In this document: one piece after another, positions 1-8,759 of the stretch | How the letters are laid out: each line of letters starts with the position of its first letter | Numbering within the stretch: the stretch's first letter is position 1 | Assembly (NCBI GenBank): GCA_004151065.3 | Contig: NWUY0300082139.1 | Span: 1-13,055 of the forward strand | Reading direction: 5' to 3' | DNA length: 13,055 nt | Source: Larix sibirica | Lineage: Eukaryota > Streptophyta > Pinopsida > Pinales > Pinaceae | Notes under the pieces: generated by a model | What the model was told of the DNA's origin: nothing | Seen by the model: the letters and a program-made list of their open reading frames with translations, nothing else | Databases searched by the model: none | Made by a program: the position numbers and the translations under genes

Positions 1-900
1 TTTACAAAAGACCGTCATGCTAGCACATTTTTACGATATCTCCAAGGAGTATGAACATGCAATTATTTAGTGTGAGATTTTTCAGACTTATTGAAGTGAT
101 GAAAATCATTTCTGAAAGTGTGGTACTTGGATCTTATTGTTAATGTGACAATGCTTAAATTAAATAATCCAAAGTGACAATGCCTCATACATCCATGATC
201 CACAAGATAAAGAGTATCATCGAGAGCCTGTGCAATAGAAAGATCTTGCAAGACAAGTGAAATGGGCAATGGAAATTCCAGAATAACGCCAGTAACTATG
301 TTATATTTAGCATGCAATTTTAAATCATCAAAGTGAAATTCCAGAATTTAGATGTTAACTTATTTAGCCAATGTACTCGAATAGGTGTGAGATTATAAAT
401 TGGCATTAACCAAATAAAACACTTAAAATTTACTTCTTGTTATGAAGTATTTACTGTTATTAAATAAAGCAGTAAACTCAAAATTTTTCAGAATTATTAG
501 CTTGCTGACACAAGGTGTTTGCAGTAGTAAATTAAGCAAGAGAATTTGGAAAAAATTCAGAATTAACCCATAAATTTACTGCAGAAATTTTTTCGCACTT
601 AAAACTGAAATTTTAATGCTAGATGGCTTAGAAACGTTATAGAAATAAAAGTAGTTTGCTGTAATAATTTCCAGAATTATTAAAATTGCAAAATTAGCCA
701 ATTAGATCATCAAAACCAGCAAGAAAATTCAGATTTACAACTCAGCAATTTTAGTGATCTATTCTAGCTTGAAACCCTTAAAAAATATGTGAAATTGAAG
801 ACCAACTAGGGCTGTTACCTCTGTTTTTTCTGCAGTAAACAAGTGAAACAAAACAGAAAATAAAAGTTGGACTTATCAAGTCTAAGAGATGTTAGAACAA
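1..900. other. A+T-rich non-coding stretch with a recurring short word
   Basis: No convincing gene is visible. Variants of the word TTCCAGAATT or TTCAGAATTA recur near 270, 333, 481, 550, 663 and 721, usually after an A-rich run, which suggests a decayed dispersed repeat. On the minus strand, about 174-346 reads as an open frame with a fairly protein-like composition, including a segment reading LVLQDLSIAQALDDTLYLVD. It has no clear start, no splice partner and no family I recognise. I treat it as a possible fossil fragment rather than a gene. Confidence 0.4.
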
Positions 901-1079
901 GAGAAATTTACCTTGGCTTGACTTGGGTGAAAGGTTGAAATATTTTTAAGCTTTTTTAGATTTAGTTTTCACCCTTGGAAAAAAAGGAAAATGAAACTTT
1001 TTATTGTTTTTTGGTTGAAGAAATGGAGTTTAGGAGTAGTGCCTTCAATCCTTGGGTAGAATGTAATCTTTAAAGCACT

Positions 1080-2190
1080 TTTCCTTGGTCCTTGTATTAG
1101 TTTACTTGGTTGGTACATCTACAAAAGAGCATGACAAATTCCCCCAATCCTTTGGGTTCCTTGCAAAAAGCCCTCCAAGGAAGGGTCACCTAAGCATACA
1201 GCTTCAGTTAAAAGTCTAGCTCATACCCTAGCCTATGCATTCTTCTACTTGTACCCCTCCTAAGATGCCAAATACAAGTGAGATGCAAAACTAAAGCATA
1301 AAACAAATAGAAAGATTGTTCCCTACTTGATCCAATGGAACAAATTTGCTCTTTTATGGACTAGATTAATTAACCTTAAAATGCAAGAATATTCACAAGT
1401 TACCTCAAGATTTAGATCCACAAACTATGCCACAAAGTAGAAAATCTCCAAGAGCCAAGAGCAATACATGAGCGGTAGTATTATTCTCCAATGATCAACA
1501 ACAACATACAATGAGGAGTGAGCTCTTTTATATAGGAGAAAAGCTCAACTTCCTTCATAATAAAATAATGATAAAGTATCAAAACCCTAGATCTATACCA
1601 GGGAATCTCCAAGACATGGTAAAAAATACTAAACAAATGAGAGAGTAAGAGCAAAATGCTCAAAACCCTAACCAATACCCCAATAGAGAGGGGGCACACC
1701 ACCTAGTCAAGGTCAAATGCAAGAGGAATGGTACAATATAAGCTCAAAAGAGAGAGCACTCTCCTCAAAGTGGTCAAATGCATGGCCATATGCATCAATA
1801 AGGCTCCAAAACCTAGAGGCCTTTCCTCAAATTCACACGTGTGGTCCAAATATGCCATCAACAGGGGATGTCAAGCCTCAAGGGAGGTCCAACAAGCAAG
1901 AAATCTCCTCCAAAATGGGAGCACTCTACCCAAAATAAATGCCAAGTGGTAGGAGGGGCCATAGGAGGGTCAAACCCCAAGAGCACTCTTAAATCTCCAA
2001 TAAACACACCCCAAAGATCACATGTGTGTAGATCCATGAAATCAGCTCCAGTGTCTATCTAGAAGCACCAGTAGTCATCTCCCATTCTCTAAAAGTGATG
2101 TAGCAAGGTCCAATGTGAGGAAGGAAGGGTCTAGAAGCATCTGCAACCTCCCCACGTGCCAAGAGAAGGGGTCTCTTGTGAAATTTTTAG
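1080..2190 (-). mobile_element. Probable LTR-retrotransposon remnant (LTR-like, minus strand)
   Basis: Read on the minus strand this stretch has the texture of a plant LTR. A long U3-like part with repeated short words (variants of GAGAGTGCTC, GTCTTGGAG, ACCTCC) precedes a good TATA box, CTATATAAAAG at 1524-1534. A leader follows, then text rich in TTGGAG and CTCTTGG. Small open frames here, such as those near 1481-1702 and 1717-2062, lie in different frames and strands and have low-complexity composition, so they are not genes. I could not fix TG/CA ends, a primer-binding site or a target duplication. An ordinary degenerate intergenic repeat is the alternative. The boundaries are approximate. 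Confidence 0.4.
1524..1534 (-). promoter_or_regulatory. TATA box of the LTR-like segment
   Basis: The minus strand reads CTATATAAAAG followed by GAGCTCACTCC, a textbook plant TATA element with a transcription-start-like region about 25-30 bases on. In an LTR it would mark the U3/R boundary. Whether it is active cannot be judged from sequence. Confidence 0.45.
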
Positions 2191-2237
2191 ATCCAGATCT
2201 CATCTACAGTCCCAAATAACTTAATCAAAATTATTAA

Positions 2238-2876
2238 CTGCAAACACAATGAATCTAACAATTACGTAGCGGAAATAAGCACATAAAATCATTCACATAT
2301 TCGATACACAGATTTACCCTGGAAACCCCAATCCCTGGGGAAAACCAGCAACAAATTTGTCTTATATTGCAGATTTGTTAAACAACACCTTACAACTCTA
2401 GGCTTTCGGATATGACACATTGAATCTGGGTCAATATAATCTCAACCAGTCTCAAACCTCTTGGACTTGGACTCTTGACTCACCCACACTGCAACTGTGC
2501 CCAAACCCTCAGCAATGTAGACAAGCCCTGGCTTGAGTGAATCCCTCACTCCAAAGCCCCTAAGAGAATCCCTCTCTTAGGTCTGATCACTCACTCTCAA
2601 TGTATCTCACACACACCGACAATGATCAAATGATTTGATCTCTACAACTCTCCATAGACTCTTTTATAACATTCACTTTATGCAAATACCATGTTCAATA
2701 CCATGGGCCCTCTAGTACCATGGGCTAATAAATACCATCCAATACAATTGACCTTTTACATAAAGTATTACAAAATATACTTTTACAAAGACTGTCTGGA
2801 GAGTTCCTTCTTGGACTACTTCTACATGCTAGACATCCCCATGTAGAAATACCTGTTCGAGCTACAAAATCTAACA
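2238..2876 (-). mobile_element. Probable Copia-type LTR, solo or truncated, minus strand
   Basis: On the minus strand the segment begins TGTTAGATTTTGTAG and ends near TTTGCA, giving TG...CA ends about 640 bp apart, a usual LTR size. Inside, in the expected order, are a TATA box (TTATAAAAG, 2661-2669), a leader, the sequence TTTTCCCCAGGGATTGGGGT, and close to the 3' end the words CTTATTTCCGCTACG. Such words are common near the ends of plant Copia LTRs (recalled knowledge, not searched). No primer-binding site TGGTATCAGAGC follows and no polypurine tract precedes, so this is probably a solo or broken LTR. The 9-base word AATCTAACA occurs both at 2252-2260 and at 2868-2876. That could be a target duplication or chance, and it makes the left end uncertain. 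Confidence 0.55.
2661..2669 (-). promoter_or_regulatory. TATA box in the Copia-like LTR
   Basis: The minus strand reads TTATAAAAG followed by AGTCTATGGAGAG, placed about 210 bases into the putative LTR. This is the position expected for the U3 promoter. Confidence 0.4.
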
Positions 2877-3944
2877 TCTCTATCATGTAGAAGGGAGCGA
2901 CCCCATCCAAATGTCAAGTAAGACCCGCAAACAAGTGTAGCTCTCCACATAATCCACTTAGTAGCCATCACAATATACCATATCAAGTGTCATAGCATGT
3001 GTAGATAAGTAAATGTTCTAGTTCTAAAGGTTAAACCAACATATAATTTAGAAAATGTTTTCAAATATGAAAATAATACATGAAATTAAGTTACAATTAC
3101 ACATTTTTAACAACTAATGACGTAATTTACTTTTACTCATCCAGTCTAACATTGGCATGACTCTATTAAAGTCCTTATTACATATGAAAGTCTTAAGTTA
3201 AGTTGCATTGCCTAGATTCTTAAACTAAGTGAGGGTAAATAAAGTGAATGTGAACTTAGGGAAATAAAGAGGTCTTTGCAAATTCACCATCATAGAGACA
3301 GAGTGTGATAGGTCTACCCTTAACTTTCAAAAGGTAGAGATTAAGATGCTTCTTCCACATGTGTGCCTTTGAAGAAAGTGTTGTTATGGGTCATTCATCC
3401 TTGTGCCTCTTTTTTGTGATCCTTTTTCTTTTTCTTTCTTTGATGTTTCATTAATTTGCATTTCTTAGCCCTTTCATTGGCTTAGTCCCTTTTGCTTTAG
3501 ATTTGGATTTGATAACCTGGGACAAGGGAACTTGGCTTTTTGCAAGGGGAGTGTCTCCCATATTTTCCATTTACATTTAGCAGCATCAACCTTAGAGTAT
3601 TAGACTCTTTTAGCTTTATCGAGGTATTCATACAATGGAATAGTTACGAGACCTTAGGTTGTTATTGATGATAGATCATTTACAAAGGGGAAAGTGAAGG
3701 GGATGGATGAATTGGCTAGTGAAATAAAAAATAGCTTATGAAAAACTTGAACTCTGAAGTTTGAAACATTCACCCTAGTTGTCCCCCTTCTCATGAGAAG
3801 CCAACCCAGAGACGGCATCAAAATCTAAACATGGCTTACATCGTGGTTGTGAGGTTGAATTTCGTAACCCATGCACAACATTTTTCATAAACACAATTTG
3901 ACAGATTTGCACTGGTTGCACTTCCTTGTATCCAAGATCTTAGA
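2877..3944. other. Intergenic stretch, nothing identified
   Basis: A+T-rich unique-looking sequence. It has no long open frame, no obvious splice-bounded exon and no tandem repeat on either strand. A pyrimidine-rich run lies near 3420-3442. It may be the eroded interior of the adjoining retroelements, but I see no protease, reverse transcriptase or integrase motif in any frame. Confidence 0.4.
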
Positions 3945-4526
3945 TCATAAAGAAATCTCATCCACACTTGCCAAAGCTACAAATAACATGTAAGTTCTCC
4001 CTCGTAACAAAGGCTGCACTCTCTTATGCCAAGCCTGATACACAAGTTCCATAAACAAAGTTTCACTTAATGAATTATGACAAGCCATAAGCTTCAGTTG
4101 GTCTACCCTTTACATCTCACAAAGGTTTTTCCAAGTTGACATGCAATTGCTTTCAATTTTTTCCTTGAATGCTGAAATTGCTCCCACTGAACTCTTTTGT
4201 GTCGTATATTTGAATGTTGACATCAAAATATTCAGAGTCCTATTTCTATGGCCATTGCTTAACACCATTGCTGAAACAAAACTTTTTATCACACTTTCAC
4301 TCTCAAACTCAGCTGTCTGGCTGATCAAAGCTTTCAATTTTTGTGATGCTTCTTTAAAAGATCCTCTTCGGTACATTCTTTTCCTGCTACTTCTAACAAC
4401 TAGTGAAAGATAGATTGATTTTCTAGAGTAAAGAAGGGAAAGAATCATGAAAAACTTGAATGCCATATTGGAGAAACAAATATGACGGCCAGGGCCCATG
4501 ATATGGATACTTTGTCCAACTTTTCC
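3945..4526 (-). pseudogene. Decayed protein-coding fragment with one internal stop
   Basis: The minus strand has one reading frame that stays open over 194 codons apart from a single TAA at 4110-4112. Its first possible ATG is at 4497-4499, and an in-frame TAG lies at 4527-4529. Before the stop the product is basic and helical in character, for example SSRKRMYRRGSFKEASQKLK. After it the frame goes on in the same register with well-formed text such as ETLFMELVYQAWHKRVQPLL and ends at a TGA (3945-3947). One stop in so long a frame in this A+T-rich DNA points to former coding sequence. I do not recognise the family. The TTAG just upstream could instead be a splice acceptor, making this the body of an exon. 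A dead gene or retrocopy is the simplest reading. Confidence 0.45.
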
Positions 4527-5343
4527 CTAACAACTGAGTGTCACCGTCCATTTTTTTCCACCAAACAGTGTGTCCTTGGACATTTGGTCCTTTTTTGCTC
4601 CTTTTTCAAGTGAGTACCCCTGTTTGTATGATACTGATATATGTCAAATAATTTCCATTTGTTTTCTTGGAGAATGCGACTTTTCATTTACTCAGATCTG
4701 GTTATTTAAGTCGATCTGTAGATTCATGCAAAACTATCCATATTAAATTAACCAGCCTTTAAAAATATCTGTGATTCAAAAGCTGCCCAGGGAAGATCCA
4801 AGTCTTCCAAGCATTCCACTAGCTATTGTAATTTCCAATTCAACATGACCATTATATTCATATGATTAGCAAGCCGTGAGTCCCACTTAGTACTTACATA
4901 CCTCCCATTGCTACCAACATGGCATGGCCAACTCGTTTAATTTGTATTATACATGATATTCTAGTCCTCAGACACAAGGAACATGAAAGTGTGTTATAGG
5001 AGTTTACACATCAATTTTTGTAATATGCACACAGCTTTGAATTGTAGCATCATATGACTTGTTTTTGGTTCACCCTTCCTCGTGTACTTTTTCTTGTACT
5101 TTCAACTGTATCTTTTCATCTTTTGGCATTTAGGAGTGATATTGTCACCACCATTGTCCAATGTTGACTGGTTGTATTTTCTAGTTCCAATCTCCTATTC
5201 CTTGGTCATTTGTGTACGTACATTAATACAATTATCTTATCTATCTTTGCCCTTAAATGGAAAGGTGAGAATGAATGTCTAGGCTTGCTTCAGCAAGCTT
5301 GATTATTGTTTCTATATTGAAATTATTTTCCTTAAATTTCAAG
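4527..5343. other. Spacer or upstream intron region, no firm gene
   Basis: No supported gene. Some pieces might be exon parts of the gene that follows on the plus strand. One is a short open stretch at about 4781-4850 reading QKLPREDPSLPSIPLAIVIS. Another is a strong donor-like AAAG|GTGAGA at 5261-5270. A third is a donor-like GTGAGTAC near 4609. None joins convincingly to the exon at 5344. A small hairpin-forming GCTTGCTTCAGCAAGC lies at 5283-5298. Confidence 0.35.
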
Positions 5344-6067
5344 GATATTACAGAAAGCAAATGCACATGGTTTACTGGCATTATGCAGAAGTGAAAATGC
5401 AAAGTTAGGGGGTCAAGCTGTAAGTTTTACAATTTTACATAGGTTCATTCACATTGTGATGGGAGTGCTTTCTGCTCTTGGTCTTACTATTAGAGAAAAA
5501 TTTGCAGGGTTGTTTCTTTTGAAGCTCATTGCTTTTGTATCCAACATTTTTACTCAAACTTACAACTTTTTGTGCATGCAGGAAGAATTAGAAGATTTGG
5601 ACAAAATAGATAAAGCGACATCTGCTTGCAAGGAGTATGCATGCTACTTTAGATCTTTAGATGATCAAGTTTTAGGAGTATGCATGCTACTTTATATCTT
5701 TAGATGATCAAGTTTTAGGCTTGCTATGCAGCTTGAATTGACAGATTGATTACATTTTGGTTATTTCTTGCAGAATGCTACTGATAATTGAGAACACACC
5801 AGATCCTCTTCTGTCTGTGTAAGAACATCTACTGCCTTGAATCTATTATATTTGAAACGATTACTTGTTGCCAAATAGTGACAATTTCACAATTACTGGT
5901 TTTCCATGGAAGCTAACATATATTCATAATATGGGAATGGAAGTTGTTATTTAAGAATGCATGCTTTTCTTTATATTTGCAGCACAAAAGGACCAGAGAA
6001 CCCAGCCTGGGATCGATGGTTTGAAGGACCAGTAGAGTCTGATGGCTGCAAGTGTTGGATAATTTGA
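5344..6067 (+). CDS. C-terminal exons of a plant protein ending in a CaaX-like box
   Basis: Four exon-like segments in order. (1) 5344-5419 follows TTTCAAG, ends CAAGCT|GTAAGT and reads QKANAHGLLALCRSENAKL. (2) 5582-about 5668 follows TGCATGCAG and reads EELEDLDKIDKATSACKEYA and onward to SLDDQ, an acidic helical segment. (3) 5774-5818 follows TTTCTTGCAG, ends before GTAAGA and reads MLLIIENTPDPLLSV. (4) 5983-6067 follows TATTTGCAG, reads TKGPENPAWDRWFEGPVESD, then GCKCWII and a TGA stop. Exons 1-2 join in phase 0 and exons 3-4 join cleanly in phase 2, making V at the junction. The C-terminal CWII fits a CaaX prenylation signal, and the cysteine two residues upstream could be acylated, so membrane anchoring is plausible (inference). 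Exons 2 and 3 do not join in frame through the best sites: a phase-0 donor at 5669 or 5678 into 5774 meets a stop. The acceptor at 5744 would restore the frame, with a very short intron. The 5' part of the gene is not found. I do not recognise the family, and it could be a pseudogene fragment. Confidence 0.6.
5631..5716 (+). repeat. 43-bp tandem duplication at an exon/intron edge
   Basis: Positions 5631-5673 and 5674-5716 are head-to-tail copies that differ at one base (AGATCT versus TATATCT). The first copy ends inside the putative second exon of the plus-strand gene and the second runs into its intron. Since 43 is not a multiple of three, reading on through the second copy brings a TGA stop in frame after YIFR. 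The copies also duplicate the candidate donor CAA|GTTTTA and create an extra one, GGA|GTATGC. Confidence 0.9.
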
Positions 6068-7426
6068 AGGTTTTTCTCAGTTGAAATGATCTTCTATTGC
6101 TTTTATGGTGGTGTCTCAAGAGCATTGGTTAGCGGAGAGTTCATTTCGGGTATGAATGAAGACTTTGCTTTTGTATCAAACTCCAGGAATTGTTCTTCTC
6201 TCAATTTTTTGTGCTAGAGAACCAAGTTTCTATCAGCGCAAGGCACTTTTGTTATCTATTTGCATAAATCCTTTTATTGTTCTCCAATCTAATATCAGGC
6301 CTGCGAAAACTGGAAATACAAGAAAGGAAAAAAGAGGTTGATTTATCCCTGATTATGCTAATGTCAATCCATTAATTGTTCCCGAGAAGTTAGAACTATC
6401 CATCTTCATTAAATGCCTTCGAAACATCTATGTATTGGCATGTGATTCTTGCCTTGTATGAAAGCTTCACTATTAAGTTCTTCTTGTTAACTCTGTTGCA
6501 TTGTATTACCAGAGTGTTTCATAGTTCAGTGATGCTTCGTTTGTTCATTTCAGTAAATTTGTATCAAGCGGAATCTGGTTTTGCAGAGAATTCTTGTCAT
6601 TAGTTAGGATACGGGAAGTAATCAGTTGGCGTGGACATTTGACAGATCTTTAAAGGGTATTATTGACAAAGGGAGTTTTGTTAAGCAAATCTTCTTATTG
6701 ACGTGAACAATTAATTTTGACCACATTTTGTTTTTTCTTGTGCATTTTTTATTTCTACATCTGTTCAATTGCAATGTGATAACACAATGTGGATTGTTAT
6801 ATTCGTTTCAAATATTATTAGGAATCTTCAAGGGTCTATGTGGTTAAGTACATATTCTTTTGACATTTTAGTTTTTATGAATTCGCATTCAACTGAAATG
6901 AGAGTTTGATAACTACCCTCTTAGCAGGATGTAGGCTATTATTGTCGAGTTTCTTCATTTGGATTGCGAGATTAAGGATCCAATTTATTTTTGCAATCTT
7001 GGAATTTTCAGGGCTCACTATCTGTGTTTCTGATCCTTTTCAGATGGACTCAAAACAAATATATATTTTTGGAATTTTGTCTCAAGAAAGATGTTAGGTT
7101 ATCTTTGCTGCTTGACATCGATATATTGGTTTATGATCTTTCTTGCAAGTTTAGTACCTCTGTTTTTTGTCAGTGGCTTTGGTATCCACTCAAATTGCTC
7201 TCAACATATGAAAATTCTACTACCGCTCAAATTGTTCTCAGGTCATTGAGCTACAGTGGAAGTCCTGGATTCTTTATTCATAAACTAGGCCAAATTTAAC
7301 GCGGCAGCTTAGTATTTGGGGCAAATAAACATATTGCAAAAGATTACATTTTATTCTCCCAATAAAAGTTTTGAGAGTGTTTTATAATTTGCAATGAGCC
7401 TGCATTAAAGCTTGGCCATGGCATAG
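6068..7426. other. 3' flank of the CaaX gene and spacer
   Basis: No supported gene. The start is presumably the 3' untranslated region of the plus-strand gene. Open frames here, the longest 102 codons at 6991-7299, have the Phe/Leu/Ile-rich composition expected of translated A+T-rich spacer, with no recognisable motif. AATAAA words on the plus strand occur near 7324 and 7363, probably too far away to serve the gene ending at 6067. Confidence 0.4.
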
Positions 7427-7432
7427 TTTATT
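7427..7432 (-). terminator. Candidate polyadenylation signal
   Basis: The plus strand TTTATT gives AATAAA on the minus strand, about 70 bases after the stop codon of the 99-codon exon at 7501-7800. This is a reasonable place for its poly(A) signal. The hexamer is common in A+T-rich DNA, so weight is low. Confidence 0.3.
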
Positions 7433-7500
7433 TGTTTGAAAAAAATTTCAAAACTAATTAAAAAATGGGTAACTTTATAAATTTAAGTTTATACAACTTG

Positions 7501-7800
7501 TTATTTAGGAGGTTGGAGTAAGACCTTAAACTGCTTCTGATTGGCTAAGAGCTCGTCTTCTTTGAACATAAGGAAACAGGTTAACGGCCCAAGACCCAGA
7601 GGCATCTGGTAGGAGTAGAAGTCTGTCCCCTTATGGACTACCAGCAGGTTATTTAAGGTGGTGTGGTTTTCCTTGAATAACGGTGATGAGTCAATTCGCA
7701 TTTGCGAATAGCAGCCAGAGATGGCTGTCCTCAATGCCAGTTTGACAACTGAATTATGATAGGTTTTGCCATCTCCGAAAAAAAACTTGTTATTAAGTGC
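7501..7800 (-). CDS. Terminal exon of an unidentified protein (99 codons)
   Basis: On the minus strand a frame runs from a splice acceptor, ATATATTTCTTAG at 7801-7813, to a TAA at 7501-7503. It encodes 99 residues with balanced, protein-like composition, starting ALNNKFFFGDGKTYHNSVVK. It continues through SQMRIDSSPLFKENHTTLNN and then FYSYQMPLGLGPLTCFLMFK to the end LLQPPK. The segment is clearly richer in G+C than its surroundings and favours C or G at third codon positions, both typical of real exons. No ATG sits near the acceptor in frame, so upstream exons are needed. I could not identify them in the A+T-rich DNA to the right. GDGKT is only a partial P-loop resemblance and I do not infer nucleotide binding. 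I do not recognise the family. It may also be an intact-looking exon fragment left by a duplication. Confidence 0.6.
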   Translation of the reverse strand, partial: ALNNKFFFGDGKTYHNSVVKLALRTAISGCYSQMRIDSSPLFKENHTTLNNLLVVHKGTDFYSYQMPLGLGPLTCFLMFKEDELLANQKQFKVLLQPPK

Positions 7801-8167
7801 CTAAGAAATATATTTAAAGTCATTTTAAGACAGTTTAAACTATTTCTCGTTTCACTCCAAATAATGAAGATGTAATATGTAATAAGCAATTTATTTGAAC
7901 TGGTCTTTCCTTCGAAAAATGAGTATAAAAAAGGATAACAATATTAATACTAAAGTCACCCAAGTTAGTTGGGTTTAATCTAACTGTTTACTAAAAGAAA
8001 ATAGGAGGACTGAAAGATACAAACCAACCAGGGTAGCCAAAAGTCTAATATGAGATTTTAGTAGGAAAATAAAGGAATGCTAAAAGTGAACAAGAGAGAC
8101 TGAAAGAGATCCACATTTACTTAAGTTTTTAATCATTATTATTCATTGTTTTCTTTACACAATCAAC
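7801..8167. other. A+T-rich stretch, probable intron or spacer
   Basis: No open frame or splice-bounded exon that I can support. If the minus-strand exon at 7501-7800 belongs to a live gene, this would be its last intron. I find no convincing minus-strand donor site in it. Confidence 0.35.
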
Positions 8168-8759
8168 TTTTTAAAAAACAAACGTATACATTCCATTTTA
8201 TTAGTTTCTCCACCTTGGAGATATATTAGATAATCTTTACAATATCATAATATATTTTCGTGCCCTCTTGCATGAATTCTTTTAAAAAGATCTCTTAGAA
8301 ACTTCATTAAATGCTATCATCGATGTCATTATTGGATGTGTTCATGCTTTGTGGCTTCTAAGTTATGTGAAATGTCCCTAGCTTTGCAAAACTTAAAAGC
8401 TAGAGCATGAGCTCATGCTAGTAAAAGGTTGTCCATTTTTATTCATTAATTCCATGTATTTTTTAAAAAGCAAATATATACATTCCATTTGCTTAGCTTT
8501 GCAAAACTTAAAAGCTAGAGCATGAACTCATGCTAGTAAAGGGTTGTCCATCTTCATTCATTAATTCTATGTATTTTAAAAAAAACAAATATATACATTC
8601 TATATTTTATTAGTCTCTCCACCTTGAAGATATATTAGATAATCTTTACAACATCATAATATATTTTTATGCTTTTTCTATATGAATTCTTTTAAAAAGA
8701 TCTTATCAACTTTATAAAATGCTATCATAAATGTCATTATTGTTGTATGAGTTCATGCT
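8168..8759. repeat. Nested direct duplications (about 180-bp outer, 115-bp inner)
   Basis: An outer block of about 180 bp occurs at 8168-8348 and again at 8577-8759, spaced 409 bp apart. It shares landmarks such as TTAGT(T/C)TCTCCACCTTG, ATATATTAGATAATCTTTAC and GAATTCTTTTAAAAAGATCT. Between them a 115-bp unit beginning AGCTTTGCAAAACTTAAAAG is repeated in tandem at 8380-8494 and 8495-8609. The second copy merges into the second outer block. The two levels imply at least two duplication events, the inner one being less diverged. No terminal inverted repeat or coding capacity is apparent. Confidence 0.8.

Noticed and set aside
1717-2062. Three overlapping plus-strand frames of about 73 codons
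   Set aside because: They overlap in different frames inside an LTR-like segment. All of them cannot be coding and none has a recognisable domain.
4141-4413. 90-codon plus-strand frame
   Set aside because: It is the mirror of the better minus-strand frame at 3945-4526 and has a hydrophobic, biased composition.
6991-7299. 102-codon plus-strand open frame
   Set aside because: It is Phe/Leu/Ser-rich as expected from T-rich spacer, has no motif and no G+C rise, and the overlapping frame at 6906-7097 is equally open.
7770-7790. GDGKT read as a nucleotide-binding P-loop
   Set aside because: The full GxxxxGK(S/T) pattern is not present, and the residues after it do not support an ATPase fold.
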